From the NCBI RefSeq assembly GCF_002102345.1, contig NZ_LQPP01000046.1:62001-126000 (forward strand): a stretch of DNA of 64,000 bases, written 5' to 3'. The DNA comes from Mycolicibacterium peregrinum. Its GTDB lineage: Bacteria > Actinomycetota > Actinomycetes > Mycobacteriales > Mycobacteriaceae. The notes under the pieces were generated by a model. The model was given only the letters and a program-made list of their open reading frames with translations, was not told the DNA's origin and searched no databases. A program made the translations under genes and the position numbers. Shown here piece by piece: positions 32,750 to 42,063 of the stretch. Every line of letters begins with the position of its first letter. Position 1 is the stretch's first letter.

Positions 32750-35659
32750 CTAGCTGCTGGACACCGGAATGGCCGCAGTGTCCTCATCGTCGGCGCGGGG
32801 CGGACGCGGTGGCGCCGGCTTGCGGAAGTGGTTGTCCCCGCGGGGATACACCACTTGCGGCCACCAGAACCACCTGCCAAGCAGGGTGGCGATGGACGGC
32901 ATCAGCAGTGATCGCACGATGAAGGTGTCGATCAGCAGGCCGATCGCGATGGTCGAGCCCATCTGGGCCAGCACAATCAGGTTGCTCGCCATCATGCCGG
33001 CCATCGTGGCCGCGAACACCAGCCCGGCCGAGGTGACCACGCCGCCGGTGCCGGCCATGGACCGGATGATGCCGGTCTTCAGGCCCGCGTGGATCTCGTC
33101 CTGGAACCGGGATACCAGCAGCAGGTTGTAGTCGGATCCGACCGCCAGCAGGATGATCACCGACATCAGCATGACCAGCCAGTGCACTGGCATCCCGAAC
33201 AGGTCCTGCCACAACAACACCGAGATGCCGAACGACGCGGCGATCGAACTACCGGCCGTCAGCACGATGACCAACGCGGCCACCGCACTGCGCGTCAGGA
33301 TGAGCATGATCATGAAAATCAGCGTCAGCGCCGACACCACCGCGATCATCAGGTCGTAGCGAGCGCCGTCGGACATGTCCTTGTAGGTCGCCGCGACACC
33401 GCCGAGATAGATCTTCGCGTCCGACAGCGACGACATCTTCAGAGCCTCCTGCGCGGCCTTGCGCTCGGACTCGACCCGTGCGATCCCGTCCACCGTCGCC
33501 GGGTCGGTCTGGTGGGTGATGAACATGCGGGCGGACTTACCGTCCGGCGACAGGAACATCTTGAGGCCGCGCTCGAAATCGGGGTTCGCGAACGCTTCCG
33601 GGGGCAGATAGAACAGGTCGTCGTTCTTGGCGTCATCGAAGGCCGCACCCATTGACAGCGCGGTGTCGTTCATCGCCTGCATCTGGTCGATCAGGGCCTT
33701 CTGCGAGTTGTACGACGCCAGCGAGAGGTCTCGGCTGGTCTCCATCGACGCGATCGTCTGCGGGAGCAACGCTGTCAGCTTCGGTGCCAGGTCCGCCAGT
33801 TGATCGGTGTTGACCTGCACCGACGAGGTCTTGTCGGTCAGCTCGTCGATCCCGTCGAGTGCGTCGAAGACCGACCGGGCCGCGGAGCACATCGGGATGT
33901 CGAAGCAGTGCGGTTCCCAGTAGAAGTAGTTGCGCATGGGCCGGAACTGGTCGTCGAAGTTCGCGATGTTGTCGCGCATCTTCTTGGTGACCTCCAGCAG
34001 CTCCTGCGACTTTGCCGCGGAGTCCTGGGTGAGGCGGGTCTGTTCGAGCGAGAGCTGGTATTGCCTCTTCATGATGTCGATCGAGGTGTTGGTCGCGTCG
34101 ATCATCCGAAGCTGGTCGTCGAGTTGCTTGCGCTGGAACGGCAGGTTCATATTGCTGGTCTGCCCCGAGATGCTGGTCTGGAACGGAATCGAGCTGTGCT
34201 GGATGGGGATTCCCAGTGGCCGGGTGATGCTCTGCACCATCGCAATGCCTTCGGCGTGCATCACGTTGCTCGAAATCTTGTTCAGCACAAGCATGTCGGC
34301 GGGATTGCGCATGTCATGGGTGGACTCGACCATCAGGATGTCAGGGTTCATCCTGGCCTGGGAGAAGTGCCGGTCGGCTGCGGCGAAACCGACGTTCACC
34401 GGGGCGTCCTCGGGAAGGTAGTACCGGTCGTTGTAGGCCGGCTTGTATCCGGGGATGGCCACCACCCCGATCAGCACGACGAACAGACTGGTCACGAAAA
34501 TCGGTGCGGGCCAACGCACCACCGCGGTGCCGACCTTGCGCCAGAACTTGCTCTGCGGGGGCCGCTTGGACTCGTACAGCCCGACACGGCTACCGAGGTA
34601 GAGCACCGCCGGGCCGAGCGTGACCGAGATGACCACGACCACGACCATGCCGATCGCGACGGGGGCACCCATGGTGGAGAAGTAGGGCAGTCGCGCGAAG
34701 CTGAGGCAGTAGGTCGCTCCGGCAATGGTCAGACCCGAACCCACGATGACGGGCGCGACCGATTTGAAGGTCGCGTAGTAGGAGTCATCCCGGTCCAGGC
34801 CCATGCCGCGGTCTTCGCGGTACCGGCCGAAGATGAAGATGCCGTAGTCGGTGGCCGCGGCGATCGCCAGCATGGTCAGGATGTTGCCCGCGAAGGTGGT
34901 CAACCCGAATACGTCGTGCATCGCCAGCACGGACACCACGCCGCGGGCGGTCAGCAGCGCCAGGAACGTCAGGAACAACTGGATCAGCGTGGTCCTGATC
35001 GACCGATAGACCACCAGCAGCATGGCTGCGATGGCGACGAGGGTGATCAGGGTGATCTCGGCCAGGCTCGCGTTGCCGATGACGTGCATGTCGTTGGTCA
35101 GTGCGGCGGGGCCGGCGACGTGTGCCTGTACCCCGGGCGGAGCCTTCGTCTCCTCGATGACCTTGCGGACGGCTTCGACGCCCTCGTTGGCGAGCGTCAT
35201 GCCTTGTTCGCCGGCGAGGTTGATCATCACGTACGACGCTTTGCCGTCGGCGCTCTGCGCACCGGCCGCGGTCAGGGTGTCACCCCAGAAGTCCTGGATG
35301 TGCTGGATGTGCTCGGGATCCTGCTGCAGTTTGTGGATGATCTCGTCGTAGTACTGGTGCGCGTCCGGACCCAGCGGCTCCTGGCCCTCGATGACGATCA
35401 TGATCGTGCTGTTGGAGTTGAACTCCTTGAAGTTGGCACCCATCAACTTCATCGCCTGCATCGACGGGGCGTCCTCGGGCGCCATCGGTGCGGCGTGCAA
35501 TTCGCCGACGACCTCCAATTGGGGCGCGATCACATTCACGACGACCGCGATCGCGATCCAGATCAGGATGATCGGCCACGCCAGAATGCGGAGCAGGTGT
35601 GGGAAGGCAGGCCGCTTGGGCTTACCGGTGGACTCGGGCGAGGTGACGGATGTGGTCAT
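32750..35659 (-). CDS. MmpL family RND transporter
   Basis: This encodes 969 residues. There are about 12 membrane helices in two repeats: a first helix near 20-42, then a porter domain, then a helical cluster. Each repeat has the functional Asp-Tyr pair in ATDYGIFIFGRYRE and GSDYNLLLVSRFQDE, which carry the proton relay. The second periplasmic domain contains PHCFDIPMC, a probable disulfide, and a long coiled-coil-like stretch. This is the MmpL4/MmpL5-type layout, which exports siderophores or lipids and can efflux drugs with MmpS. ATG 35659 overlaps the mmpS stop (ATGA). Confidence 0.92.
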   Translation of the reverse strand: MTTSVTSPESTGKPKRPAFPHLLRILAWPIILIWIAIAVVVNVIAPQLEVVGELHAAPMAPEDAPSMQAMKLMGANFKEFNSNSTIMIVIEGQEPLGPDAHQYYDEIIHKLQQDPEHIQHIQDFWGDTLTAAGAQSADGKASYVMINLAGEQGMTLANEGVEAVRKVIEETKAPPGVQAHVAGPAALTNDMHVIGNASLAEITLITLVAIAAMLLVVYRSIRTTLIQLFLTFLALLTARGVVSVLAMHDVFGLTTFAGNILTMLAIAAATDYGIFIFGRYREDRGMGLDRDDSYYATFKSVAPVIVGSGLTIAGATYCLSFARLPYFSTMGAPVAIGMVVVVVISVTLGPAVLYLGSRVGLYESKRPPQSKFWRKVGTAVVRWPAPIFVTSLFVVLIGVVAIPGYKPAYNDRYYLPEDAPVNVGFAAADRHFSQARMNPDILMVESTHDMRNPADMLVLNKISSNVMHAEGIAMVQSITRPLGIPIQHSSIPFQTSISGQTSNMNLPFQRKQLDDQLRMIDATNTSIDIMKRQYQLSLEQTRLTQDSAAKSQELLEVTKKMRDNIANFDDQFRPMRNYFYWEPHCFDIPMCSAARSVFDALDGIDELTDKTSSVQVNTDQLADLAPKLTALLPQTIASMETSRDLSLASYNSQKALIDQMQAMNDTALSMGAAFDDAKNDDLFYLPPEAFANPDFERGLKMFLSPDGKSARMFITHQTDPATVDGIARVESERKAAQEALKMSSLSDAKIYLGGVAATYKDMSDGARYDLMIAVVSALTLIFMIMLILTRSAVAALVIVLTAGSSIAASFGISVLLWQDLFGMPVHWLVMLMSVIILLAVGSDYNLLLVSRFQDEIHAGLKTGIIRSMAGTGGVVTSAGLVFAATMAGMMASNLIVLAQMGSTIAIGLLIDTFIVRSLLMPSIATLLGRWFWWPQVVYPRGDNHFRKPAPPRPPRADDEDTAAIPVSSS

Positions 35660-36111
35660 GCGGACTTCACCAGGCAGTAGGTCTGGGCGTTGACGCCATT
35701 GGCGGATTGCTCCTCGCGGACAGTGCCGTTGACGGTGACACGGCACCCGATGTGGTCGCCGCTGCTTTCACTGTCGCTGCGCGCCATCAGGTTCGCGCTG
35801 ACGGTCGGCAACGTGGTGGACAAGGTGACGGACCAGGGCAGCTGGGCGGTGACCGAGTGCACCTTGGCGTCCGGATCGAAATAGCTGATCTCGGCGGAAG
35901 TTCCGGGCGGTCCGTACACCTCGTACAAGACCACCTTGGGGTTGAACTGGACGATCTCGATGCCTGCGCCCGCGTTCGCGTTCAGATCCTCCGAGCCGAA
36001 CATCCGGTGTAGTCGTGAGACCACCAGGCCCGATACGGCCAGTACGACGATCAGAACCACTGGAATCCATGCGTGTTTCAACACACGACGAGCACCCCGA
36101 CCAGGACTCAC
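35656..36111 (-). CDS. MmpS family accessory protein
   Basis: This encodes 151 residues from GTG 36111, which has GGAGG at the right spacing. A single N-terminal membrane helix (AWIPVVLIVVLAVSGLVV) is followed by a beta-sandwich periplasmic domain with YEVYGPPGTSAEISYFD, LPWSVTLSTTLPTVSANLMA and a C-terminal conserved YCLVKSA; the Cys in IGCRVTVNG pairs with the C-terminal Cys in relatives. MmpS is the periplasmic partner of MmpL. It precedes and overlaps mmpL. The promoter region (292 bases) faces a divergent sigma-factor gene. Confidence 0.88.
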   Translation of the reverse strand: MSPGRGARRVLKHAWIPVVLIVVLAVSGLVVSRLHRMFGSEDLNANAGAGIEIVQFNPKVVLYEVYGPPGTSAEISYFDPDAKVHSVTAQLPWSVTLSTTLPTVSANLMARSDSESSGDHIGCRVTVNGTVREEQSANGVNAQTYCLVKSA

Positions 36112-36355
36112 CGGTACCTCCAGACGATTACCCGAACCCGCCGATAGCGATGAGGCTTCGGCGCTCGGCGAATTAGTTCGAATAACTATGTACAGCGCGG
36201 GAAACTTTACACCCGCCGACAACCCCCCGCAGCAGCAGCCCATTCCCGCGAAGCGCCCAAACGTCCGCAATACGGCGCCGTTGCGGCCACCCACCACGCG
36301 ATTGACGTCTGATGAGGGCCCGCCGGCCGATTACCACCTCGCTACCTAGATGGGC

Positions 36356-36386
36356 TATTATTATGCATAGGTTTTCTATGCATAAT
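36356..36386. promoter_or_regulatory. Perfect 11-bp inverted repeat at sigma-factor promoter
   Basis: ATTATGCATAG (36360-36370) and CTATGCATAAT (36376-36386) are perfect inverted arms around GTTTT. A TATTAT box (36356-36361) would start transcription about where the repeat lies, so it would be both at the promoter and in the first bases of the mRNA. It ends just before the GGAGGTG site of the sigma gene. The rest of the 292-base gap (36112-36403) shows nothing else I can support. Confidence 0.65.
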
Positions 36387-36403
36387 CGGGAGGTGTTCCT
36401 CAA

Positions 36404-37021
36404 TTGACCATCGATGTGGATTCACCCGCCGATCGACATGACAACAACCACTTCGTCGACACCGTGATGCCCTGCATCGAGCAGATCCGACGTCGCGCAC
36501 AACGGCTCACCGCCAGTGGCTACGACGCGGATGATCTGCTGCAGGAGACATTACTCAAGGCCTACAGCGGCTTTCACACCTTCGAGCCGGGCTCCAACGC
36601 GCGCGCGTGGCTGTTCCGGATCATGTACAACAACTGGGTCACCACCTATCGCATGCGCCAACGTGGGGTGTCCAAGCAACTGTGCGAGGACTTCTCCGAC
36701 TGGCAGCTGTCCGCCGAGGCGCGCCACACCTCCGCGGGCCTGCGGTCCGCCGAGGTGGAGGCGATAGAGGCGATGCGCGACGACGAGATCGCCGATGCGC
36801 TCAGTGCGATTCCCGCAGTCAATCGCGTGACGGTGTACCTCGCCGACGTCGAGGGCTACCCCTATCGCGAAATCGCCTGTCTCATGGGAACTCCCATCGG
36901 GACCGTGATGTCGAGACTGGCAAGGGGGCGAAAACGCCTGCGGGAGCTGCTCAGTGAGGTGGCAAAGGATCGAGGTCTGCTTCGTACCCAAGCAGCCGGT
37001 CCAATTCCTCGACCGCAATAG
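36404..37021 (+). CDS. ECF sigma factor, SigH/SigE-like
   Basis: This encodes 205 residues from a TTG start with GGAGGTG 8 bases upstream. Region 2 contains DADDLLQETLLKAYSGFHTF and ARAWLFRIMYNNWVTTYR; region 4 contains NRVTVYLADVEGYPYREIACLMGTPIGTVMSRLARGRKRLRELL. The sequence follows Mtb SigH closely in layout. There is no anti-sigma gene (RshA-type HXXXCXXC) on either side, so activation must differ. A perfect inverted repeat lies upstream. Its 3' end overlaps the convergent aspartase gene by 71 bases, giving a long antisense overlap. Confidence 0.86.
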   Translation: MTIDVDSPADRHDNNHFVDTVMPCIEQIRRRAQRLTASGYDADDLLQETLLKAYSGFHTFEPGSNARAWLFRIMYNNWVTTYRMRQRGVSKQLCEDFSDWQLSAEARHTSAGLRSAEVEAIEAMRDDEIADALSAIPAVNRVTVYLADVEGYPYREIACLMGTPIGTVMSRLARGRKRLRELLSEVAKDRGLLRTQAAGPIPRPQ

Positions 37022-38357
37022 ATCCGGTAGCCAGTGCCAACTCCCGCACGTCACCCCGGCCGTCCAGCACGGCGGACACAACCTCACTGGCGCGCCGGTA
37101 ACCGAGCAGTGGGATCAGTGCGGTGACGATGCCGGCATTACGCGCCGTCACCGCCCTCAGGTGTTCCCGGTTGACCTCGATCCCGTCAACACAGTGGGTG
37201 CGCAGCGCGTCGAACGCCCGGCGCATCCACCCGATCGACTGCAGCAGACCATGACAGATGATCGGTTCGAAGGCGTTGAGCTGAAGCTGTCCCGCCTCAG
37301 CGGCGATCGTGATCGTGACGTCGGTGCCGATCACCGTGAACGCGACCTGGTTGACCACTTCCGGGATGACCGGGTTGACCTTACCCGGCATCAGGCTGGA
37401 TCCTGCTTGCCTTGCCGGCAGCCGTAATTCACCCAAACCGGCTTGCGGTCCCGAGCACAGCAGCCGTAAGTCGTTGCAGATCTTGGACACCTTGACCGCG
37501 GTGCGTTTGAGCACTCCGGAGAGGTTGAGGAAGGAGCCGGTGTCCGACGTGGCCTCCACGAGGTCGGTCGCGGTCGTGACCGGCACGCCAGTGATGGCCC
37601 GCAGATGACGGATCACCGCTTGCGGATAACCGGGGGCACTCGTGATACCCGTCCCGATGGCTGTTGCTCCCAAGTTGACCTCGCAGAGCAGTTTCCGGGC
37701 ATCGGCCATTCGCGCGAGTTCCTCGGCCAGGGTCGATCGCCAGGCACCGAACTCCTGTCCCACGGTCATCGGAACGGCATCCTGCAGTTGCGTACGTCCG
37801 ATCTTCTGGACATCCGCGAACTCGAGGGCCTTGGTGCCGAACGCGTCTGCCAACCCACCGACAGCTGCGGACAACCCATCGAGCGACGTCACCAATGCCA
37901 ATTTGACCGCCGTCGGGTACACGTCGTTGGTCGACTGCCCGCGGTTGACGTGATCGTTCGGGTGTAGACGGTCGTAACTGCCCAGCGGAGAGCCGAGCAG
38001 TTCCAGCGCCCGGTTGGCGATGACCTCGTTGGCGTTCATATTCGTCGAGGTACCGGCCCCGCCTTGTACCACGTCGACGACGAACTCATGGTCCAGGCGT
38101 CCCTCGATCACCTCCTGACAGGCCCGGTCGATGGCGTCCGACCGTTCGGCGTCGAGCACTCCGAGTTCGAGGTTTGCGCGTACGGCCGCCTGCTTGACGG
38201 CGCCCAAGGCCGCGATCAGCGGCCGGTGGTCCGCCAGTGTGATGCCGCTGACTTGGAAATTCTCGACGGCCCGGGCGGTGTGCACACCCCAGTACGCGCC
38301 GGCCGGAATACTGTGGGCGCCTAAGAGATCATGCTCTGTCCGCACGTCGGGTTTCAT
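36951..38357 (-). CDS. aspA: Aspartate ammonia-lyase
   Basis: This encodes 468 residues of the aspartase/fumarase superfamily. The signature loop GSSLMPGKVNPVIPE lies near 317-331. The segment TSTNMNANEVIANRALELLG...LHPNDHVNRGQSTNDVYPTA favours aspartase over fumarase. It converts L-aspartate to fumarate and ammonia. It is the last gene of a run in which its ATG overlaps the stop of the M20 amidohydrolase gene (ATGA), so aspartate is probably an end product of that pathway. A broader (amino acid) lyase specificity remains possible. Confidence 0.83.
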   Translation of the reverse strand: MKPDVRTEHDLLGAHSIPAGAYWGVHTARAVENFQVSGITLADHRPLIAALGAVKQAAVRANLELGVLDAERSDAIDRACQEVIEGRLDHEFVVDVVQGGAGTSTNMNANEVIANRALELLGSPLGSYDRLHPNDHVNRGQSTNDVYPTAVKLALVTSLDGLSAAVGGLADAFGTKALEFADVQKIGRTQLQDAVPMTVGQEFGAWRSTLAEELARMADARKLLCEVNLGATAIGTGITSAPGYPQAVIRHLRAITGVPVTTATDLVEATSDTGSFLNLSGVLKRTAVKVSKICNDLRLLCSGPQAGLGELRLPARQAGSSLMPGKVNPVIPEVVNQVAFTVIGTDVTITIAAEAGQLQLNAFEPIICHGLLQSIGWMRRAFDALRTHCVDGIEVNREHLRAVTARNAGIVTALIPLLGYRRASEVVSAVLDGRGDVRELALATGSIAVEELDRLLGYEADLDPLPPH

Positions 38358-39496
38358 CGGCCTGACCGTTCGCCGAAGAGATCGAGCGCGGTCCAGGCGA
38401 GCGCGATGGCGCCGTCGTGGATCGCGCGCTCAGCCTGGCGCCCGACGCAGTGGTCGGCGAACTCCCGCTGGTGGTTCAGCGCGGGCAGCGAACCGATCCC
38501 GATGTAGGGATGGATCGCCGGGACCACCTGCGAGACGTTTCCCATGTCGGTCGACGCACGGTTCATCCGGCCGGCCTGTTCGCCGGAGTCGAAGCTGCGC
38601 CCCAGCGCCTCGGCGTTGCGCCGGTAGGCCGCCAAAGCTCCTTCATCGGTGCGGAACTCGGCATACGGCTTGCTTTCCGGCCGCACCGCCACCTCGCATC
38701 CACTGGCCAGCGCCCCCGCTTCGAAACAGCGCCATATCCGCGGCTCCAGGTCGGCAAGCTCGGCCAGCGACCCGGCCCGGATATACCACCGGCCGCGGGT
38801 CCGCTCGGGAATCGCGTTGGGTGCCTCTCCGCCGTCGGTCATCACTCCGTGCACCCGAACCGTTTCCGGGAGCTGTTGACGCAGCAGCCCCAGGGCCACC
38901 TGCGCAATGGTGAAGGCATCGGCGGCATTACGGCCCTGTTCGGGATAGGCAGCGGCATGTGCGGCCTTGCCGGTGAAGGTGATCTCGGAGTGAGAAACGG
39001 CGAATGGGCGCGCCTCTGCCACGTCGACTGGCGCCGGGTGGGCCATCATCGCCAGATCGAGACCGTGGAACGCCCCCCGCTCCAGCATCTCGATCTTGCC
39101 ACCGCCGCCCTCCTCGGCCGGGGTACCGAACACCTCGACCGTCAGCCCCGCCTCGTCCGCGACGCTGGCCAAGGCCAGCGCGGCACCGACGGACATCGCT
39201 GCGATCAGGTTGTGCCCGCAGGCATGCCCGAGGCTCGGTAGGGCGTCGTATTCAGCACACAGTCCGACGCGAACCGGCCCGTCACCGTAATGGGCGTGGA
39301 AGGCGGTGTCCAATCCCAGAAACGGCGTCGTCACCTCGAAACCGTCTTCGGCGAGATACCCGCTCACCCAGGCGACAGCTTGGTGTTCGTTCCAGGCTGT
39401 CTCAGGATTGGCATGCAATTTCTCCGACAGCGCGACCAGCGACGGAAAGGCCGCCTCCACTACGGACTTCGCGCGGATCTTGTGGTCATTCGTCAC
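38354..39496 (-). CDS. M20-family amidohydrolase / aminoacylase-like
   Basis: This encodes 380 residues from GTG 39496. Metal-site motifs of the M20D (AbgB/hippurate hydrolase-like) branch are Asp84 in AEYDALPSLGHACGHN (His91, Cys93, His95), Glu128-Glu129 in GTPAEEGGGG, and a later His in SHSEITFTGKAAHAA (dimer-site His). It hydrolyses an amide or peptide bond, releasing an amino acid. The gene overlaps the upstream DUF1028 gene by 11 bases and the downstream aspA by four. This suggests an amide product whose hydrolysis gives aspartate or a related amino acid (inference). Confidence 0.84.
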   Translation of the reverse strand: MTNDHKIRAKSVVEAAFPSLVALSEKLHANPETAWNEHQAVAWVSGYLAEDGFEVTTPFLGLDTAFHAHYGDGPVRVGLCAEYDALPSLGHACGHNLIAAMSVGAALALASVADEAGLTVEVFGTPAEEGGGGKIEMLERGAFHGLDLAMMAHPAPVDVAEARPFAVSHSEITFTGKAAHAAAYPEQGRNAADAFTIAQVALGLLRQQLPETVRVHGVMTDGGEAPNAIPERTRGRWYIRAGSLAELADLEPRIWRCFEAGALASGCEVAVRPESKPYAEFRTDEGALAAYRRNAEALGRSFDSGEQAGRMNRASTDMGNVSQVVPAIHPYIGIGSLPALNHQREFADHCVGRQAERAIHDGAIALAWTALDLFGERSGR

Positions 39497-40160
39497 CCGG
39501 AACTCCGTATGACGGCGCCAGGTCGGGCCTGCGGGCCCGCAGAGTGTAGTCCTCGGCTTGTGGTTGCCACACCTGCCAGACCTCGGCAAGCCGGGTAATC
39601 GGGTCATCGGCCCAATCCACCCGCAGGTCGATCAGCGGCCACTCGGCGTCGGCGACCACCAGCAGGCCGCAGGAATGCACCGGCCCCTCCTCACCTCCGG
39701 CCTCCTCACCGGCCCGGAGCCCGGCAAGCAGCCGGTCGGCGAGGTGCAGGCCCGGGTCGGCTTCGAACGCCTCGATCATCGCCTGGGGAACCTTCTCCGA
39801 GCTCAGCAGGTTGCCCGCGGCCACCGCATCAACACCGGTCGCAACGACATGGGTTCCCAATGTGCTTGTCCCGGAGTACGAGGCGACTTCACCGGCGGCG
39901 TCGACGACGGTGAGCTGCCGGAACTCCGGGTACGCCGCGTGGGCCACTACGTGGTCCATTGCGGCCTGCGCCGGCAGGCCATCCGCGAGTTGGTCCAACA
40001 GCTTCGGGCCCAGCGTGGGGTCGGTGACATTCTGGGTGCAGGCCACTCCGACACCTGATCGCGCCCACACGCAACGGGACGCCACAGCGGGGCTCGAGGA
40101 GGTGACCACCGCACCGAACATCCCGGTCCGGGCACACCGTCCCGCCAGCGAGAATGTCAC
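39486..40160 (-). CDS. DUF1028 protein (Ntn-hydrolase-like fold)
   Basis: This encodes 224 residues from GTG 40160, whose GTG overlaps the RidA stop (GTGA). The N-terminus VTFSLAGRCARTGMFGAVVTSS, then SRCVWARSGVGVACTQNVTDPTLGPKLLDQLADGL, is the DUF1028 pattern. These proteins have a fold related to N-terminal nucleophile hydrolases; after removal of the start residue the exposed Thr2 could act as nucleophile (inference). The biochemical role is unknown in general. Genes of this family often sit beside RidA and amidohydrolase genes, as here. Confidence 0.75.
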   Translation of the reverse strand: MTFSLAGRCARTGMFGAVVTSSSPAVASRCVWARSGVGVACTQNVTDPTLGPKLLDQLADGLPAQAAMDHVVAHAAYPEFRQLTVVDAAGEVASYSGTSTLGTHVVATGVDAVAAGNLLSSEKVPQAMIEAFEADPGLHLADRLLAGLRAGEEAGGEEGPVHSCGLLVVADAEWPLIDLRVDWADDPITRLAEVWQVWQPQAEDYTLRARRPDLAPSYGVPGDE

Positions 40161-40585
40161 GGAATCACCGCCGTCGCAGTCACTTCCACGACCCATTCCG
40201 GTCGTGCCAGGGCGTCGACGACCAACCCCGTAGAGGCATAGAACACGCCCTTGAGGCGCTCACCGAGAACCCGGTAGACATCTTCGCGGTAGCGCACGTC
40301 GGTGAGATAGACGTCGCACGAGACGATGTGCTCGAGTGAGGCACCTGCCTCTGACAGCAGCAACTCGATGTTGTCGACGGTCTTGTGCGCCTGGCCCGCT
40401 GGATCACCCACTGCCACGCATTCGCGAGTCTCAAGATCCTGGGCGACCTGACCGCGCAGGTACACGGTGTTCCCGGCCACCACGGCCTGACACAGGTCGT
40501 TCGACAGTTTCTGTTCGGGGTAGGTGTCAGCGGTGTTGAACGGCCGGATGCGGCGATGTCCGCCTGCCACAATGGATTCTGTCAT
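40157..40585 (-). CDS. RidA/YjgF-family protein
   Basis: This encodes 142 residues. RidA features are NTVYLRGQVAQDLETRECV (about 39-57), AHKTVDNIELLLSEAGASLEHIVSCDVYLTDVRYREDV, and a final PEWVVEVTATAVIP; the Arg of the active site lies in the ARPEWVVE part. RidA proteins hydrolyse reactive enamine/imine intermediates to ketoacids and ammonia. It overlaps the hydroxylase gene upstream (ATGA) and the DUF1028 gene downstream. Within this operon it would act on an imine made by the pathway. Confidence 0.84.
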   Translation of the reverse strand: MTESIVAGGHRRIRPFNTADTYPEQKLSNDLCQAVVAGNTVYLRGQVAQDLETRECVAVGDPAGQAHKTVDNIELLLSEAGASLEHIVSCDVYLTDVRYREDVYRVLGERLKGVFYASTGLVVDALARPEWVVEVTATAVIP

Positions 40586-42036
40586 CGGTTTCTCCCGTCG
40601 ATTGTCTTGATGCCGGCCGACTGGCACATGAGTTCGGTGGCCGGTTCGAAGTCGTAGTTGTTGTAGACCGCCAGCAGGTGCGAGAACGGCGGTGACTGCG
40701 CGAACAGCTGGAAGGTCAGCCGATGATTGGCGTAGTCGGAGTTGAGCAGGTCGCGCCCGTAGGCCAGCAGCTTGCGGCGTTCCTCGGCCTCGACGTCGCC
40801 TACTGCGAAGTACTTCGCCAGCCACCCCGCCGTCTCCTCGTTGCCGAAGGTGGCCGCGCTCGGGGTCAGGCTGATCTGGCAGCCGGCGAGATCACGAACC
40901 AGGTGCACGATCCTGGGCAGATTGCTGCATGCGAACACGCGGCCCGCATACATCGTCGCCTGATGCGGCATGAGCAGACCACTCGGGCTGGGCTCCGCGA
41001 GTTCGATTGCCGCGGTGAGGAATGCGTTGATTCCCTCGCGGTAGGCCGCCACCTCCGCGATCTTCTCTCGCACTCCCTGGTGCATCTTGACCCCCGTCTG
41101 CCGGGCACTGGCGTGCGCGAAGCCCAGCAAAAGATCGGCCCACCGCAGGTGACGCTGCACGAACGGGAAGATGCTGTACCGGTGCAGCGTGGCGCGGATG
41201 AAGCCGGCCGCCTCGGTGTGCCGGTAGAAGAACACGTCGTCCCACGGGATCTCCACGTCGTCGAAGACGATCATGGTGTCGATCTCGTCCACCCGGTTGG
41301 TGAGCGGGTAGTCCTCGGCCGATCGCATCCCCCGGAACCCGGACCGGCAGATGTGCTTGATGTTCGGATTCCCCATGTCGGCGAGAAAGCCGACGGCGTA
41401 CTCCGAGTGGGTCTGGCTGTTCCAGTCACCGATGGTCGGCTTGACGAAGGCCTGGTTGGAATACGCCGCCGCGGTTTCGAACTTCGCTCCGCGCACCACG
41501 ATTCCACGGTCGTTCTCGCTCACGACGCGCAGCAGTACGTCGGGATCCTGTTCCTGGGGCCACTTTGACCGGTCGCCCTTGGGGTCGGTGTTCGCCGAGA
41601 CGTGGAACGGGTCGGTCAACGTGGCATTCCGAACGTGCCTGACGATGTTCTCGGAGAATGCCGGGTTGATCTTGTCCAGCACATCCTGGCCGTCGGCCAA
41701 TGACCACATCTCCCCGACTGTTTCGTCGCCGACACGGGTCACCACGCCGCCCGCATAGTCCAGAATCGTGTCGACGCCCCGCCGCTTGGCATGCCAGTCC
41801 TCTTTGGTCAACGGGGGTTTGGATCCGATCGCGCAGACCTCGCCGCTCTGGTCGTCGACGTATGTCATGGTGTCCCTGGTCAACTCGTCGTGACCGAGGT
41901 CGTAGATGCGAGCGCGGATGTCGACGATCGGCTGGAACGCGGGATGGGTGGTCACGTCGTCGACGCGTTCCCCGTCGATCCAGACGTTGCGTCCGTCGCG
42001 GATCGACTCCCGGTAGTCCTCTCCGGTTCTGATCAT
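40582..42036 (-). CDS. HpaB-type FADH2-dependent monooxygenase (large component)
   Basis: This encodes 484 residues of the 4-hydroxyphenylacetate 3-hydroxylase/PvcC family. N-terminal TGEDYRESIRDGRNVWIDGE is a clear family start; the flavin region reads DVLLRVVSENDRGIVVRGAKFETAAA; the C-terminal domain has HQATMYAGRVFACSNLPRIVH. The enzyme needs reduced flavin, but no flavin reductase gene is adjacent. Substrates of relatives include phenols, indoles and N-heterocycles such as pyrrole-2-carboxylate. Position ahead of RidA, DUF1028 and an amidohydrolase suggests it starts ring or chain oxidation of a nitrogen compound (inference). Confidence 0.82.
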   Translation of the reverse strand: MIRTGEDYRESIRDGRNVWIDGERVDDVTTHPAFQPIVDIRARIYDLGHDELTRDTMTYVDDQSGEVCAIGSKPPLTKEDWHAKRRGVDTILDYAGGVVTRVGDETVGEMWSLADGQDVLDKINPAFSENIVRHVRNATLTDPFHVSANTDPKGDRSKWPQEQDPDVLLRVVSENDRGIVVRGAKFETAAAYSNQAFVKPTIGDWNSQTHSEYAVGFLADMGNPNIKHICRSGFRGMRSAEDYPLTNRVDEIDTMIVFDDVEIPWDDVFFYRHTEAAGFIRATLHRYSIFPFVQRHLRWADLLLGFAHASARQTGVKMHQGVREKIAEVAAYREGINAFLTAAIELAEPSPSGLLMPHQATMYAGRVFACSNLPRIVHLVRDLAGCQISLTPSAATFGNEETAGWLAKYFAVGDVEAEERRKLLAYGRDLLNSDYANHRLTFQLFAQSPPFSHLLAVYNNYDFEPATELMCQSAGIKTIDGRNR

Positions 42037-42063
42037 TGCTGTTCCTTCTTTTCGTGAGCGCCG

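Noticed and set aside
33800..35680. 626-residue frame opposite the first mmpL (and a 562-residue one opposite the second, 50095-51783)
   Set aside because: Both are His/Asp/Arg-rich translations of the complementary strand of a conserved mmpL gene, with no domain character.
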